A stretch of 64,000 nucleotides of DNA from contig NZ_CP146284.1 in assembly GCF_023744375.2 (NCBI RefSeq), positions 3,509,501 through 3,573,500 on the forward strand, read 5' to 3'. Shown in pieces: positions 45,204 through 53,907 of the stretch. Source of the DNA: Parabacteroides sp. AD58. Its GTDB lineage: Bacteria; Bacteroidota; Bacteroidia; Bacteroidales; Tannerellaceae. The translations under genes were made by a program, and so were the position numbers. How positions within the stretch are numbered: position 1 is the first letter of the stretch; every line of letters begins with the position of its first letter. The notes under the pieces are model-generated. The model was given only the letters and a program-made list of their open reading frames with translations. It was not told where the DNA came from and made no database searches.

Positions 45204-45555
45204 ATGGCTTATAAAGTAAATTCGTTGGAGGAGATGCCAAATGCATTGTCCTACCTGATTGAGTCCGTAGAGGCTCTACAATCTAAAGTAAATGCCCTGC
45301 AGAAAGCAGGCAAGTAATTCACCCAAGTGGATGGATATAGACGAGCTCTGTGCTTACCTACCATCGCATCCTGCCAAGCAAACGGTTTATGGATGGGTTT
45401 CAGCCAAACAAATCCCCGTACATAAAATAAATAAGGCTCTGGCTTTTCTACAATCAGAAATTGATGACTGGTTGAAGAACAAATCGCATAAGACACAGGA
45501 TGAATTGATGGAGGAAGCCAGACGATTTGTTGAATCCAAAAAGATTATCAGATGA
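45204..45555 (+). pseudogene. Excisionase-like HTH gene with apparent frameshift
   Basis: The first frame (45204-45317) gives 37 residues, MAYKVNSLEEMPNALSYLIE followed by a helical segment, the N-terminus typical of Bacteroides helix-turn-helix excisionase-like proteins. It stops at TAA; the rest of the family sequence continues in another frame, with DIDELCAYLPSHPAKQTVYGW onward to 45555. Intact relatives are single proteins of about 100-120 residues. The downstream part could start alone at the ATG at 45331 (74 residues), which holds the whole HTH, so some function may remain. Overlaps the next gene by 4 bases. Confidence 0.6.
45331..45555 (+). CDS. Helix-turn-helix (excisionase-type) domain frame
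   Basis: A 74-residue frame starting at the ATG at 45331, containing the MerR-like HTH (YLPSHPAKQTVYGWVSAKQI) and a C-terminal charged helix. Its stop overlaps the next start (ATGATG). This is the translatable part of the broken gene above; an in-frame extension back to 45292 has no support. Confidence 0.55.
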   Translation: MDIDELCAYLPSHPAKQTVYGWVSAKQIPVHKINKALAFLQSEIDDWLKNKSHKTQDELMEEARRFVESKKIIR

Positions 45556-46151
45556 TGGGAACGACTGATTATTGTTTTTCATTCTTTCGCAAACCCGTCC
45601 AGAATATCGAACCGATAAGAGCTGTAGGTATTGTGGATGTGTACCGCTATATCACCGGGCATTATGCACAACCACAAACCGAAGCCTTGCGTCTGATGGC
45701 TACTTCTCCTGAAGCCAAAAGGTACAAAGCCACCCATTTTGACTATTGTACCTTTTCTGGACTATTCCGTAAGCGGAATGAGAGGGAACTGATAATGCAC
45801 TCCGGATTGATGTGTCTGGATTTTGATCATGTGGAAAATATTATGGAACTAAAGCAAAAGTTACTCAACCATGAGTATTTCGATACGGAGCTATTATTTG
45901 TCAGTCCATCCGGTAATGGATTAAAATGGATAATACCCGTTGACTTGAAAGGCTGGGAACATTCCCGGTACTTTAAGGCTGTTACCAACTGTATCAAAGC
46001 AACAGGCTTGCCGTTGGTAGATATGTCCGGAAGTGACGTTGCTCGTTCATGTTTTTTGCCACATGATTCACAAGCATATATTAGCCCTAAATACAAAGAT
46101 GATGTCGAAGAAAATATTTTTCGCCCAAGATTGGGAGAATGTCCCTTCTGA
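45552..46151 (+). CDS. VirE-N (BT4734/BF3469-type) domain protein, probably 5' part of a split gene
   Basis: 199 residues resembling the N-terminal primase-polymerase-like domain that precedes PriCT and DUF3987 domains in Bacteroides elements (SGLMCLDFDHVEN and LLFVSPSGNGLKWIIPV motifs). Similarity is lost after KYKDDVEENIF, where a run of five T occurs and the continuation (AQDWENVPSEL) is found in the +1 frame. One T fewer would fuse it with the following frame. Involved in element replication. Also readable as a separate short gene. Confidence 0.7.
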   Translation: MMGTTDYCFSFFRKPVQNIEPIRAVGIVDVYRYITGHYAQPQTEALRLMATSPEAKRYKATHFDYCTFSGLFRKRNERELIMHSGLMCLDFDHVENIMELKQKLLNHEYFDTELLFVSPSGNGLKWIIPVDLKGWEHSRYFKAVTNCIKATGLPLVDMSGSDVARSCFLPHDSQAYISPKYKDDVEENIFRPRLGECPF

Positions 46152-46539
46152 ACTACAGCAAACAGATATGCCAAGTATCACTCCACTATATAATAAGGTG
46201 GAGGAAGATATGGAACATATTGTCCGGGAAATAGAGCAGCGTGCCATTGATATAACACCCAATTATAAAGATTGGGTAGAATTGGGCTTTGCGCTTGTGG
46301 ACGGATTGGGAGAAAATGGACGAGAGTATTATCACCGCATTAGCAGGTTTTACCCTAACTATCAAAGGGAAGAAACCGACAAACAATTACACATTGTCTG
46401 CAATCCAAAGGACAAGGTATTACCATTCGTTCTTTCTTCCATCTTGCGAACCAAGCCGGAATCTCGCTGGCTCCATTCAACAAAGAACATTTATCCATTT
46501 TGCCAAATATCCAAAATGGAAAAACGGGTAAATGGATAA
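46099..46539 (+). CDS. PriCT-2-like domain frame, middle part of a split gene
   Basis: The frame containing NYKDWVELGFALVDGLGENG and YHRISRFYPNYQREETDKQ is the primase C-terminal (PriCT_2) pattern. After ETDKQ the expected continuation (LQSKGQGITIRSFFHLANQAGIS) lies one frame over, fixed by inserting one base near 46388. The last 45 residues of this frame are therefore out of frame. Start set at the ATG at 46099; an upstream ATG at 46033 overlaps the preceding coding region. Confidence 0.55.
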   Translation: MMSKKIFFAQDWENVPSELQQTDMPSITPLYNKVEEDMEHIVREIEQRAIDITPNYKDWVELGFALVDGLGENGREYYHRISRFYPNYQREETDKQLHIVCNPKDKVLPFVLSSILRTKPESRWLHSTKNIYPFCQISKMEKRVNG

Positions 46540-47906
46540 AGTCAGAGGAAGAACTTCCGGCATTTCCTGAGTGTGTATTCGATCATCTTCCCTCTTTTCT
46601 AAATGAGGTTGTCAACAATTCTATATCGCTGGATGACCGTGATACAATATTGATTGGGGCGATTGTGTGTTTGTCTGTCTGCTTTCACAATATTTGTGGA
46701 GTGTACGATGAACGCATCGTTTATCCGAACCTTTATCTGTTTGTAGTAGCAGATGCCGGTATGGGGAAAGGTGCGTTGACTTTGTGCCGGGAACTTGTAG
46801 CACCTATCAATCGTAATTTGCATGAACTTTCCAAACGATTGGAGCAGGAGTACAAGGGAGCAATGAACACTTACATCAAAGGCAAGAAAGATGGTGGAAT
46901 GACCATGCCAACTGAACCGCCTATGCGAATGCTTGTCATTCCTGCCAACAGTAGCGCAAGTTCTTTCCTGAAGATATTGGGAGATAATGACGGAATCGGA
47001 CTGCTATTTGAATCGGAAGGTGACACATTAAGCCAGACTTTGAAGTCGGACTATGGTAATTATTCAGATGTATTACGAAAGGCATTTCACCATGAGTTAG
47101 TCAGTTTAAGCCGCCGCAAGGACAGGGAATATTGCGAAGTCAGCAATCCAAGAGTGTCAGTCGCTTTGGCTGGAACTCCCGAACAGGTAAGGAAATTGAT
47201 ACCTGATGCGGAAAACGGTCTGATGAGCCGTTTCTGTTTTTATATCATTCGTTTCAAGAGAGGTATAAGAAACGTGTTTGCCACAAATGATATTTCCCAA
47301 TCCAAGAATGCCATGTTCAAACTGATGGGGGATAAATTCTGCCATCTGCATGAAGAATTTGTCAGACAAGGTAATTATTCCTTTTCTCTTCCCTCTGATT
47401 TGCAGGAACACTTTATAGAATATCTAAGTCAGGTGAATGAGGAATGTTGCGACGAAGTAGATAACAAGATGCAGGGTGTAGTCCGACGGATGGGGCTGAT
47501 TGCCTACCGTATAATGATGGTGTTGACTGCTGTCCGACATTTGGAGAATATGCCTCACGAATCATCTTCCTCTGACAAGACTATACAATTGGTTTGCCAT
47601 AAATATGACTATGCCATAGCCATGAGTATCTGCGAGACCTTGCTTTGCCATGCAGTGTTCATCTATCGAAACTTGTCAGGAAATCAGCCTAAACGTTTAC
47701 AATCCCTTTCACAAGAAACGGGTATTTACGCACGAAGGAATACCCTTTATAATATGTTGCCAGAAACATTCACCAAAAAAGATTATGACGCAACTGTTTT
47801 AGCTTTAGGTGAAAATGGAAGTACGGCAAACAAATGGATAGAAGCCTTTATCAAAGATGGCAAACTAAGCCGAATAGAACAAGGTAAATATAGGAAGATT
47901 TTTTGA
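46500..47906 (+). CDS. DUF3987 domain protein (element replication), 3' part of a split gene
   Basis: About 468 residues from a TTG at 46500, but the frame is open and coding-like back to about 46380 (SFFHLANQAGISLAPFN), so the true protein is probably longer and joined to the frames upstream. A P-loop-like segment DAGMGKGALTL lies near residue 80, with VALAGTPEQVRKLIPDAENG near 215 as in DUF3987 proteins. Together the three frames would encode about 785 residues (VirE-N, PriCT-2, DUF3987), a helicase-primase type protein for the mobilizable element. Confidence 0.75.
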   Translation: MPNIQNGKTGKWIKSEEELPAFPECVFDHLPSFLNEVVNNSISLDDRDTILIGAIVCLSVCFHNICGVYDERIVYPNLYLFVVADAGMGKGALTLCRELVAPINRNLHELSKRLEQEYKGAMNTYIKGKKDGGMTMPTEPPMRMLVIPANSSASSFLKILGDNDGIGLLFESEGDTLSQTLKSDYGNYSDVLRKAFHHELVSLSRRKDREYCEVSNPRVSVALAGTPEQVRKLIPDAENGLMSRFCFYIIRFKRGIRNVFATNDISQSKNAMFKLMGDKFCHLHEEFVRQGNYSFSLPSDLQEHFIEYLSQVNEECCDEVDNKMQGVVRRMGLIAYRIMMVLTAVRHLENMPHESSSSDKTIQLVCHKYDYAIAMSICETLLCHAVFIYRNLSGNQPKRLQSLSQETGIYARRNTLYNMLPETFTKKDYDATVLALGENGSTANKWIEAFIKDGKLSRIEQGKYRKIF

Positions 47907-48007
47907 GTGGCAAGTTTGTGTTTTAGTGTCACTAAAACCTATGTGGCAAGCGGATAGAACTGCCACTCTCAAAAAATCAATTTATGTACATCAAAGTTTA
48001 TATAAGT

Positions 48008-48376
48008 ATGAAGGAAAAGAAACTTGGTGGTCGCCCAAAGTTGGCGAGTTACCAGAAACGCACAAAATGTTTCCGGGTAATGTTTACCGAGAACGACTAT
48101 ATCTATATACAATCCAAAGCCCAACAGGCAGGATTGTCTGTCAATGAATTTTGCCACCAGGCTGCAATGGGCTGTGAAGTCGGTCAGCGCATCAGTCCGG
48201 AAATAGCGTCGGCAATCCGTGACCTTTCCGGTATAGCCAATAATGTCAACCAGATCGCCCATCAGATGCACATCTATGGTTTGGAAGCAGTGAAACAACA
48301 ATGCTTTTCTATTATATCAGAAGTCAGCAGAATTATCACCCAAGTAAAAAATAACAATCATGATAGCGAAGATTAA
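48008..48376 (+). CDS. MobC-like relaxosome accessory protein
   Basis: 122 residues when started at the ATG at 48008 (MKEKKLGGRPK); an upstream ATG at 47984 is possible. A ribbon-helix-helix type N-terminus (RVMFTENDYIYIQSKAQQAG) and a MobC core (LSGIANNVNQIAHQMH) are seen. It binds the transfer origin and helps the relaxase; it overlaps the relaxase gene by 17 bases. oriT should lie upstream (47910-48000) but no nick site is recognisable to me. Confidence 0.82.
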   Translation: MKEKKLGGRPKLASYQKRTKCFRVMFTENDYIYIQSKAQQAGLSVNEFCHQAAMGCEVGQRISPEIASAIRDLSGIANNVNQIAHQMHIYGLEAVKQQCFSIISEVSRIITQVKNNNHDSED

Positions 48377-49259
48377 AACAAGAGCCGATTTTGGAGGAAT
48401 AGTAAATTACGCCAATGACCAAAAGAACAAGAAAAAGAGTGCCACACTTTTGGCACATGAAGGTGTTTGTGCTATCAACAATAAAACCATAGCAGATTCT
48501 TTTCAGATACAAGCCTCTATGCGCCCGAAAGTAAAAAGTCCGGTGAAACACGTATCACTTGCTTTCTCTCCGCAAGATACCATCCATTTTCCCAACGACG
48601 AAAAAGGAAATGTGCTTATGGTGGAGATTGCCAAGAAATGGATGGATCAAATGGGGATTCGCAATACCCAATATATCATAGCCAGGCATCATGATACGGA
48701 ACATCCACATTGCCATATCGTATTCAACCGGATAGACAATGACGGTAACCTCATTTCTGATAGCAACGAACGGATACGAAATGCAAAAGTCTGTCGTGCT
48801 TTAACCAAAGAGTATAAACTCTACTTTGCTCCTAAAAACAGTAAAGCGAGAAATAAAAGCCGTTTGCGCCCTCATCAATTACGTAAATATAATCTTCGTT
48901 CCTCAACTCTTGATGCGTTGGCGGCATCTCGCTCATGGCATGACTTCTTCCATATGCTCAAAGAGAAGGGAATAGATGTACGTTTTGATCGTGCAGAAAA
49001 CTCTGATAAAATTCGTGGTATATCCTTTTGTATGGATGAATTTAGCATTGCCGGTTCTAAACTTGATTCAGATCTAAGTTTTAACCGTCTTTGCGCAACA
49101 TTGGGTAATGTGGCAAAAGAACTTATAGTGCAACCTCATCAAGCAATTGTTCCTAGTGCTGGCGGAGGAACCAATAACGAACAGGGATGGCGGGATGATA
49201 AAAGCAAGGATAACCAAAGAAACGAACCTTTTTATAAAACCTCAAAACGTAGAAGATAA
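48360..49259 (+). CDS. Relaxase (MobP/MobA family)
   Basis: 299 residues. The metal-binding motif H111-D112...H115-x-H117-x-H119 (RHHDTEHPHCHIV) and the N-terminal NYANDQKNKKK region identify a Bacteroides-type mobilization relaxase that nicks oriT and pilots the strand. The tyrosine nucleophile is probably Y18 in IVNYAND. Shorter than many relaxases but complete for the compact mobilizable-element class. Its stop overlaps the next start by one base. Confidence 0.88.
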   Translation: MIAKIKTRADFGGIVNYANDQKNKKKSATLLAHEGVCAINNKTIADSFQIQASMRPKVKSPVKHVSLAFSPQDTIHFPNDEKGNVLMVEIAKKWMDQMGIRNTQYIIARHHDTEHPHCHIVFNRIDNDGNLISDSNERIRNAKVCRALTKEYKLYFAPKNSKARNKSRLRPHQLRKYNLRSSTLDALAASRSWHDFFHMLKEKGIDVRFDRAENSDKIRGISFCMDEFSIAGSKLDSDLSFNRLCATLGNVAKELIVQPHQAIVPSAGGGTNNEQGWRDDKSKDNQRNEPFYKTSKRRR

Positions 49260-49912
49260 TGAAAGAAGATGTAGTAGCTGCAAATCTCGCAAATTTGCGT
49301 CAAAGTATCAATGAATTGAAGGAATGCGTTAATAGGCAGAATGTAACTCCAAACCAACCAGAGCAACATATAAAGGTGGATTTGGATGAAAAGACCATTT
49401 ATAATGGAGTTGCCAAAAGCTTCTGTACTTGCTGGAACGATGCACTGTCAGTAGTGAAGAAACACATTTGGAATCAACAGCCGGATACATTGCCATTTTC
49501 ACTATGGTTCCCCAAACTTATTGAACTGTTCAAGCAAAAATCAAGGTTTCTTGAATACATATATAGCCACGTTTGTGATTACAATCTCAATCGCATGACT
49601 ATTGAGGCTAATACAGAAAACATATTAAAATGGCAGGATGAAATACTTGCAAAAATTAATGAACTGAAACATCCAATAACCGTTATTCCACCCAATATCA
49701 ATGGGATGTTTATACGGGGACATCATATAAAACTTCGATATGTTGTGGCTATTGTAGCCATTATTTTGATGTGGGCTGTTGCTGCTTCTGTTAGTAGTCT
49801 GAAATATAAGGAAGAATCCTTTGCACATTATTCCATGTATCGGGCGGTGAAGGAGCAGCATCAACATTTGATAGAAAAAGTAGAAATAAGGCTAACGAAA
49901 AATCTGGAATAG
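49259..49912 (+). CDS. Mobilization-associated membrane protein
   Basis: 217 residues. A soluble N-terminal part with helical Asn/Lys-rich sequence (1-155), one membrane helix (about 162-180, VVAIVAIILMWAVAAS) and a short C-terminal helix. The third gene of the mob operon in such elements often encodes a protein like this; its exact role is unknown. It is convergent with the vsr gene, 40 bases away. Confidence 0.7.
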   Translation: MKEDVVAANLANLRQSINELKECVNRQNVTPNQPEQHIKVDLDEKTIYNGVAKSFCTCWNDALSVVKKHIWNQQPDTLPFSLWFPKLIELFKQKSRFLEYIYSHVCDYNLNRMTIEANTENILKWQDEILAKINELKHPITVIPPNINGMFIRGHHIKLRYVVAIVAIILMWAVAASVSSLKYKEESFAHYSMYRAVKEQHQHLIEKVEIRLTKNLE

Positions 49913-49952
49913 TCATTGATATAGCGCCTTTGGATGTAATAAATTGCTGCTC

Positions 49953-50474
49953 TTATTCTTGACTTTTCCTTTCATAAACAGCTTCAGGTTCTGCTGCCAT
50001 AAGTGAATCTGTTGTATTTGGTTGTTCGTAGGTTCTTAGTTTTCTATCTTCGAGAAAAATATGATTCAAAGTATAAGCTAATGACTCAAGCGTTTGTTCG
50101 CGAACTTTAGGTTTTAGTTGACACTCCCAAACTGTAATACAATGCCAGCCCATAGCAGCAAGCTGGCATTGTTCCTTTTTGTCACGTTCTTTATTCCTTT
50201 CTATTTTATTTGACCAAAAATCAATGTTGGTTTTGGGCAGATGAAAGTATTTACAGTTTTCATGACCATGCCAAAAGCAACCATTCACAAAAATGACTGT
50301 TCGGTATTTGCGAAGTACCAAATCAGGATGGCCTGGAAGACGCGGATGATTTATCCGATAGCGGAAGCCTCGGTTAAAAAGGAACTTCCGAACCAATAAT
50401 TCAGGTTTCGTGTTCTTGGCACGAATGGCAGACATATTACGATGTATCTGTTCTTTGGTTAGATGGTCAGGCAT
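49953..50474 (-). CDS. vsr: Very-short-patch-repair (Vsr) endonuclease
   Basis: 173 residues. Vsr signatures: MSAIRAKNTKPELLVRK (about 14-30), catalytic D51 in LPGHPDLV, and zinc-site/active residues in FVNGCFWHGHENC (C66, W68, H69, H71). It nicks T:G mismatches that arise from deamination of 5-methylcytosine, protecting sites of the co-encoded C5 methyltransferase. Last gene of the minus-strand operon, 18 bases after the DUF3883 gene. In some defence operons Vsr-like nucleases may instead act as effectors. Confidence 0.92.
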   Translation of the reverse strand: MPDHLTKEQIHRNMSAIRAKNTKPELLVRKFLFNRGFRYRINHPRLPGHPDLVLRKYRTVIFVNGCFWHGHENCKYFHLPKTNIDFWSNKIERNKERDKKEQCQLAAMGWHCITVWECQLKPKVREQTLESLAYTLNHIFLEDRKLRTYEQPNTTDSLMAAEPEAVYERKSQE

Positions 50475-50492
50475 ATGTTATGTATTTTAAAA

Positions 50493-51971
50493 TTATGGTT
50501 CGATAAAAAGAGGAGTTCCTTTTTTATGATTCTCCAAGTTTGCTAATAGATTGCTGATAATATTTTTGTCCATATATGTCTCAAGTGCAGCATTTCTTGT
50601 TATTTCAAAAGTCATATATAAACTTCCTGGGCATCTAGTTGGATATTTCAAAGCTATCATATCTTCTTTCTTCCTTTCACAATGGCCATTTATATTGTAT
50701 ACTTGAAATATTTTAGGATTGTAGATGTCATAAAGTATCAGGTTCTCAGCCTCTTCAACACATTTTTTCTGACCAAGTACGGAACCAGCTCTTCTTCCAA
50801 GGCGGATATTATAGATGCCAGTTTCCAATATCCATGCTAATTGTCTTTTATTTTTATAACCACCAATTAAAATAGTTCCACTGTCGCCAAAGACATGCAT
50901 AATCTCTTGATTAACATCTGTCCATTTAAAGGTTTCAAATGGGGAATCAGCAACCATCATATAAGGCTCATTACAATCAAGAGTATACGGAATGCTTTGA
51001 TGCTGGATAGGTTTAATGATTTCTCTCAATTGGTCAGAAGAACAGCTTGTGGATATCAAGAATGAGGATGGTCGTATATCCCAAATAGAAAGATTTCTTA
51101 CATTAAAATATGGATTTTGAATTATTATAGGCGTATAATTATCTTTCTCTATTTGAGAATAGTCTACTAAATAAAGAAAATATTTTTCTGCTCTTAATTG
51201 GGCTGCTTCTATCTCATTTGATGACCAATAGAAATGTACGTTTCCAGAATATGTCTTAACTTCAATATAGCGTTTGGTTTGACTTATTTCATCATCTAAA
51301 GAAAGAATATCAAAGCCTGCAGATGCATCGATAACGGAGATTTGCTTTATTTTGCTTTGCTGTTGGAGGGTAAAAGGACAACGTTTCTTTTCATACGAAA
51401 TCACAAATTCTTCTCCTTTTTCTCCTATGACGCGTTCCTTTTCAAGTTGTGTCAATAACTGCTCTTGTGATATCTTGCGTTTGTGGGCAACACGTTTTGA
51501 GAACTCAGATTCAAAACATTCATTAATAGTAAAGAGAGTTCCATCAGGAATTAATGCGCCAAATGTTATAAGCAGATTTCTATAAACGGAACACTCCATG
51601 CTAAATGCATACATGGGAATTTGAAAGGCATTTTTTATCTCATTATATTTGAGATATTCTATATTTATCAAATCCATGTCAATCAGAGCATTCATGCAGA
51701 AACGGCATAATTGGGCTATAAACAGATTTTCATCTTCATGTGAATACAAAATGTCTTTAGCCTGACACTTGTTATCAACTATTGAAATGAGTTTTATTTC
51801 CTCAAAAGCTATGATGCCACATTTAAAGTTTAGGTCAATGCCATTTATAAAAGAACACGAAGCTCCAATGGAAGATAAATCTTCTATATTACCAGTAAGA
51901 ACCTTTCTACACAAAAGTAGTATACCAGCTCTGTTTCCAATGGAACTATATCTTTTTAGCTCTTTGCGCAT
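50493..51971 (-). CDS. DUF3883 domain protein (PD-(D/E)XK nuclease-like)
   Basis: 492 residues. The central region carries a restriction-endonuclease-like core: GEKGEEFV (E187, E188), SAGFDILS (D221) and RYIEVKTYSG (E237-x-K239), as in DUF3883/NERD-like domains. The N-terminal 175 residues and C-terminal 230 residues are not recognised. Overlaps the helicase gene start by 26 bases, implying coupled translation and a shared complex. Probable DNA cleavage or end-sensing component of the defence operon (inference). Confidence 0.75.
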   Translation of the reverse strand: MRKELKRYSSIGNRAGILLLCRKVLTGNIEDLSSIGASCSFINGIDLNFKCGIIAFEEIKLISIVDNKCQAKDILYSHEDENLFIAQLCRFCMNALIDMDLINIEYLKYNEIKNAFQIPMYAFSMECSVYRNLLITFGALIPDGTLFTINECFESEFSKRVAHKRKISQEQLLTQLEKERVIGEKGEEFVISYEKKRCPFTLQQQSKIKQISVIDASAGFDILSLDDEISQTKRYIEVKTYSGNVHFYWSSNEIEAAQLRAEKYFLYLVDYSQIEKDNYTPIIIQNPYFNVRNLSIWDIRPSSFLISTSCSSDQLREIIKPIQHQSIPYTLDCNEPYMMVADSPFETFKWTDVNQEIMHVFGDSGTILIGGYKNKRQLAWILETGIYNIRLGRRAGSVLGQKKCVEEAENLILYDIYNPKIFQVYNINGHCERKKEDMIALKYPTRCPGSLYMTFEITRNAALETYMDKNIISNLLANLENHKKGTPLFIEP

Positions 51972-53907
51972 AATCGTAAATAATAGCCTTTATATCATCA
52001 ATTCCACCTTCCTCCAAATTGTTATCAAATAAAGGAATAGGCATACTCTCCATTATTTGATTTAATCGTTTCTCCTTTAACTGAAGCCTGGAATTTATTG
52101 TTTCATCAATTGAATTCTCTGAAATCAAATAGTAATATGTAGTGATTGTATCTTCAGGCAACCCATATCGATGAATTCTATCTTTAGATTGGATGAAATG
52201 AGCTGCGTTAAAAGATCTTTCTAGGTATATTGCATTATGACATTTCTTATGCAAAGAAATAGATTCAGCGACAGCAGATGGGTTTGCTATGATAACGTTA
52301 AAAGACGAGTTGTCCGAATTGAATTCTCTCACTATAAATTCTCTTGTTTCCATCTGACTTTCAAACTCGTCATCAGCGGTTTCGACAGGAGTGACTCCAT
52401 ACAAAGACTTAGAAGGAATTCCCATGTCGCTTAAACATTGACTCATTTTCTCAATATTGCGTATAAATGATGCCCAAATGACCACTTTCCCACCTTGAGA
52501 AATGATATCTTTAACAATCTCACAAGCTTTGATAAACTTATTTGGCATCTCATTACCCACAAATTGGAGGATATTGCCAATGAAGATGCTATCTTCTTTC
52601 GATTCTACTATGGGATTTCCATCCTCATCAAATGCGCCATTAAAAGAGTGTCTTAATAGCTCTGGGTTTGTGGCAGCCTGCATGAGACGAATCATTTTAG
52701 CTTGGCGAATTTTTTTCAGATAAGGAGAATCATTGTCTTCATCAAAAGATTGCATAAGTTTGTTCTCTATCGTATCATAAACAATCCTCTGAGTATCAGA
52801 CATAGGAACCGGTATTTCCTTATAAGTTGCAGGAGGAATGTTTAAGTCGCTCTTCTTTATCCGAATGAAGAAAGGTGATATTCTCTCAATCAAATCCGGT
52901 ATTCGGTTATCATCCGAATTGGCTGACATATTAGAAAGCTGTGCAACATTATATGAGATAATATCTCTGTCTGGCCAGATAAATTTGAACAGATTATACA
53001 AGTCTTCATAGCCATTGGGAGCGGGTGTACCGGTAAGGACAACTCGGGACGTAGCAAGTTTTGCCAACTCCATAGTAGATGCAGCGGTTATTGCTCCTTG
53101 AGTGTTTTTTATTTTATGCGCTTCATCAAGTACAACCATCACTTTGTTACGTGATAAGAAGAAACAAAGATCATCTTTGATCGAGATAACCGACTGATAT
53201 GATGCAATCGTTAATTCACATGTATCAATTCCATGTAAATACAACGATTTCTTTTCCTTAGAAAGGCCGCCAATCAATCTCATAGACTCAACCTTTCTAC
53301 CGAAACATTCCTGATATTCATGTTCCCATGGACCAAACGAACTAAGAGGACCAATTATAAGCAGTTTATCGACGTGCTTGGGATTAGACTCAGGTAAATG
53401 TTTCAAATAAGCGTAGGCACCATATACGATACTTGTTTTACCAGCTCCAGGGACAGAAAAATTACAGGCGTTTTGTGCAAACGCCATATGGTAAGCAGAT
53501 AGCATCTGTAAGGTATATAAACGACGTGCCTGCATATTTTTTATTAACGATTCTTTGAAGTCTTCAAATTCAGAAACAACAGGATGGTTCTCTCGAATGT
53601 CTTTAGCCTTCTTGGAGAACTCCGCAAAGCTCTGTTCCCTATCTTCATATGCTTTTATCTCTTCGCTTACATTTTCATCGAAATGAATCTCACATTTTCC
53701 GTATTTTGCTAGTACAGATACATGAGACATGATGGTATTAATATCCGTCACGTCTTCAATGACAATATCTGCTCCAGAAACTGAATGATGTAGATTTCGA
53801 CGTAAATACATCATAGCAAAGCGATTCTGTAAAATTTTTATAGTATCACCATGTATCACAAATCCCTTGTCCAAGGATTTTATTAACAAAACTCCTGTAT
53901 CAGCCAT
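51946..53907 (-). CDS. SNF2-family DNA helicase/translocase
   Basis: 653 residues. N-terminal 120 residues of unknown fold, then helicase domain 1 with Walker A VPGAGKTS (GAGKT 154-158), DEAH at 261-264, GTPAPNGYEDLYNL, and helicase domain 2 with VVIWASFIRN and motif VI SKDRIHRYGLPEDT. ATP-driven DNA translocase; in defence systems such proteins scan invading DNA and drive nucleases. Overlaps the ParB-like gene by 8 bases and the DUF3883 gene by 26. Confidence 0.9.
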   Translation of the reverse strand: MADTGVLLIKSLDKGFVIHGDTIKILQNRFAMMYLRRNLHHSVSGADIVIEDVTDINTIMSHVSVLAKYGKCEIHFDENVSEEIKAYEDREQSFAEFSKKAKDIRENHPVVSEFEDFKESLIKNMQARRLYTLQMLSAYHMAFAQNACNFSVPGAGKTSIVYGAYAYLKHLPESNPKHVDKLLIIGPLSSFGPWEHEYQECFGRKVESMRLIGGLSKEKKSLYLHGIDTCELTIASYQSVISIKDDLCFFLSRNKVMVVLDEAHKIKNTQGAITAASTMELAKLATSRVVLTGTPAPNGYEDLYNLFKFIWPDRDIISYNVAQLSNMSANSDDNRIPDLIERISPFFIRIKKSDLNIPPATYKEIPVPMSDTQRIVYDTIENKLMQSFDEDNDSPYLKKIRQAKMIRLMQAATNPELLRHSFNGAFDEDGNPIVESKEDSIFIGNILQFVGNEMPNKFIKACEIVKDIISQGGKVVIWASFIRNIEKMSQCLSDMGIPSKSLYGVTPVETADDEFESQMETREFIVREFNSDNSSFNVIIANPSAVAESISLHKKCHNAIYLERSFNAAHFIQSKDRIHRYGLPEDTITTYYYLISENSIDETINSRLQLKEKRLNQIMESMPIPLFDNNLEEGGIDDIKAIIYDYAQRAKKI

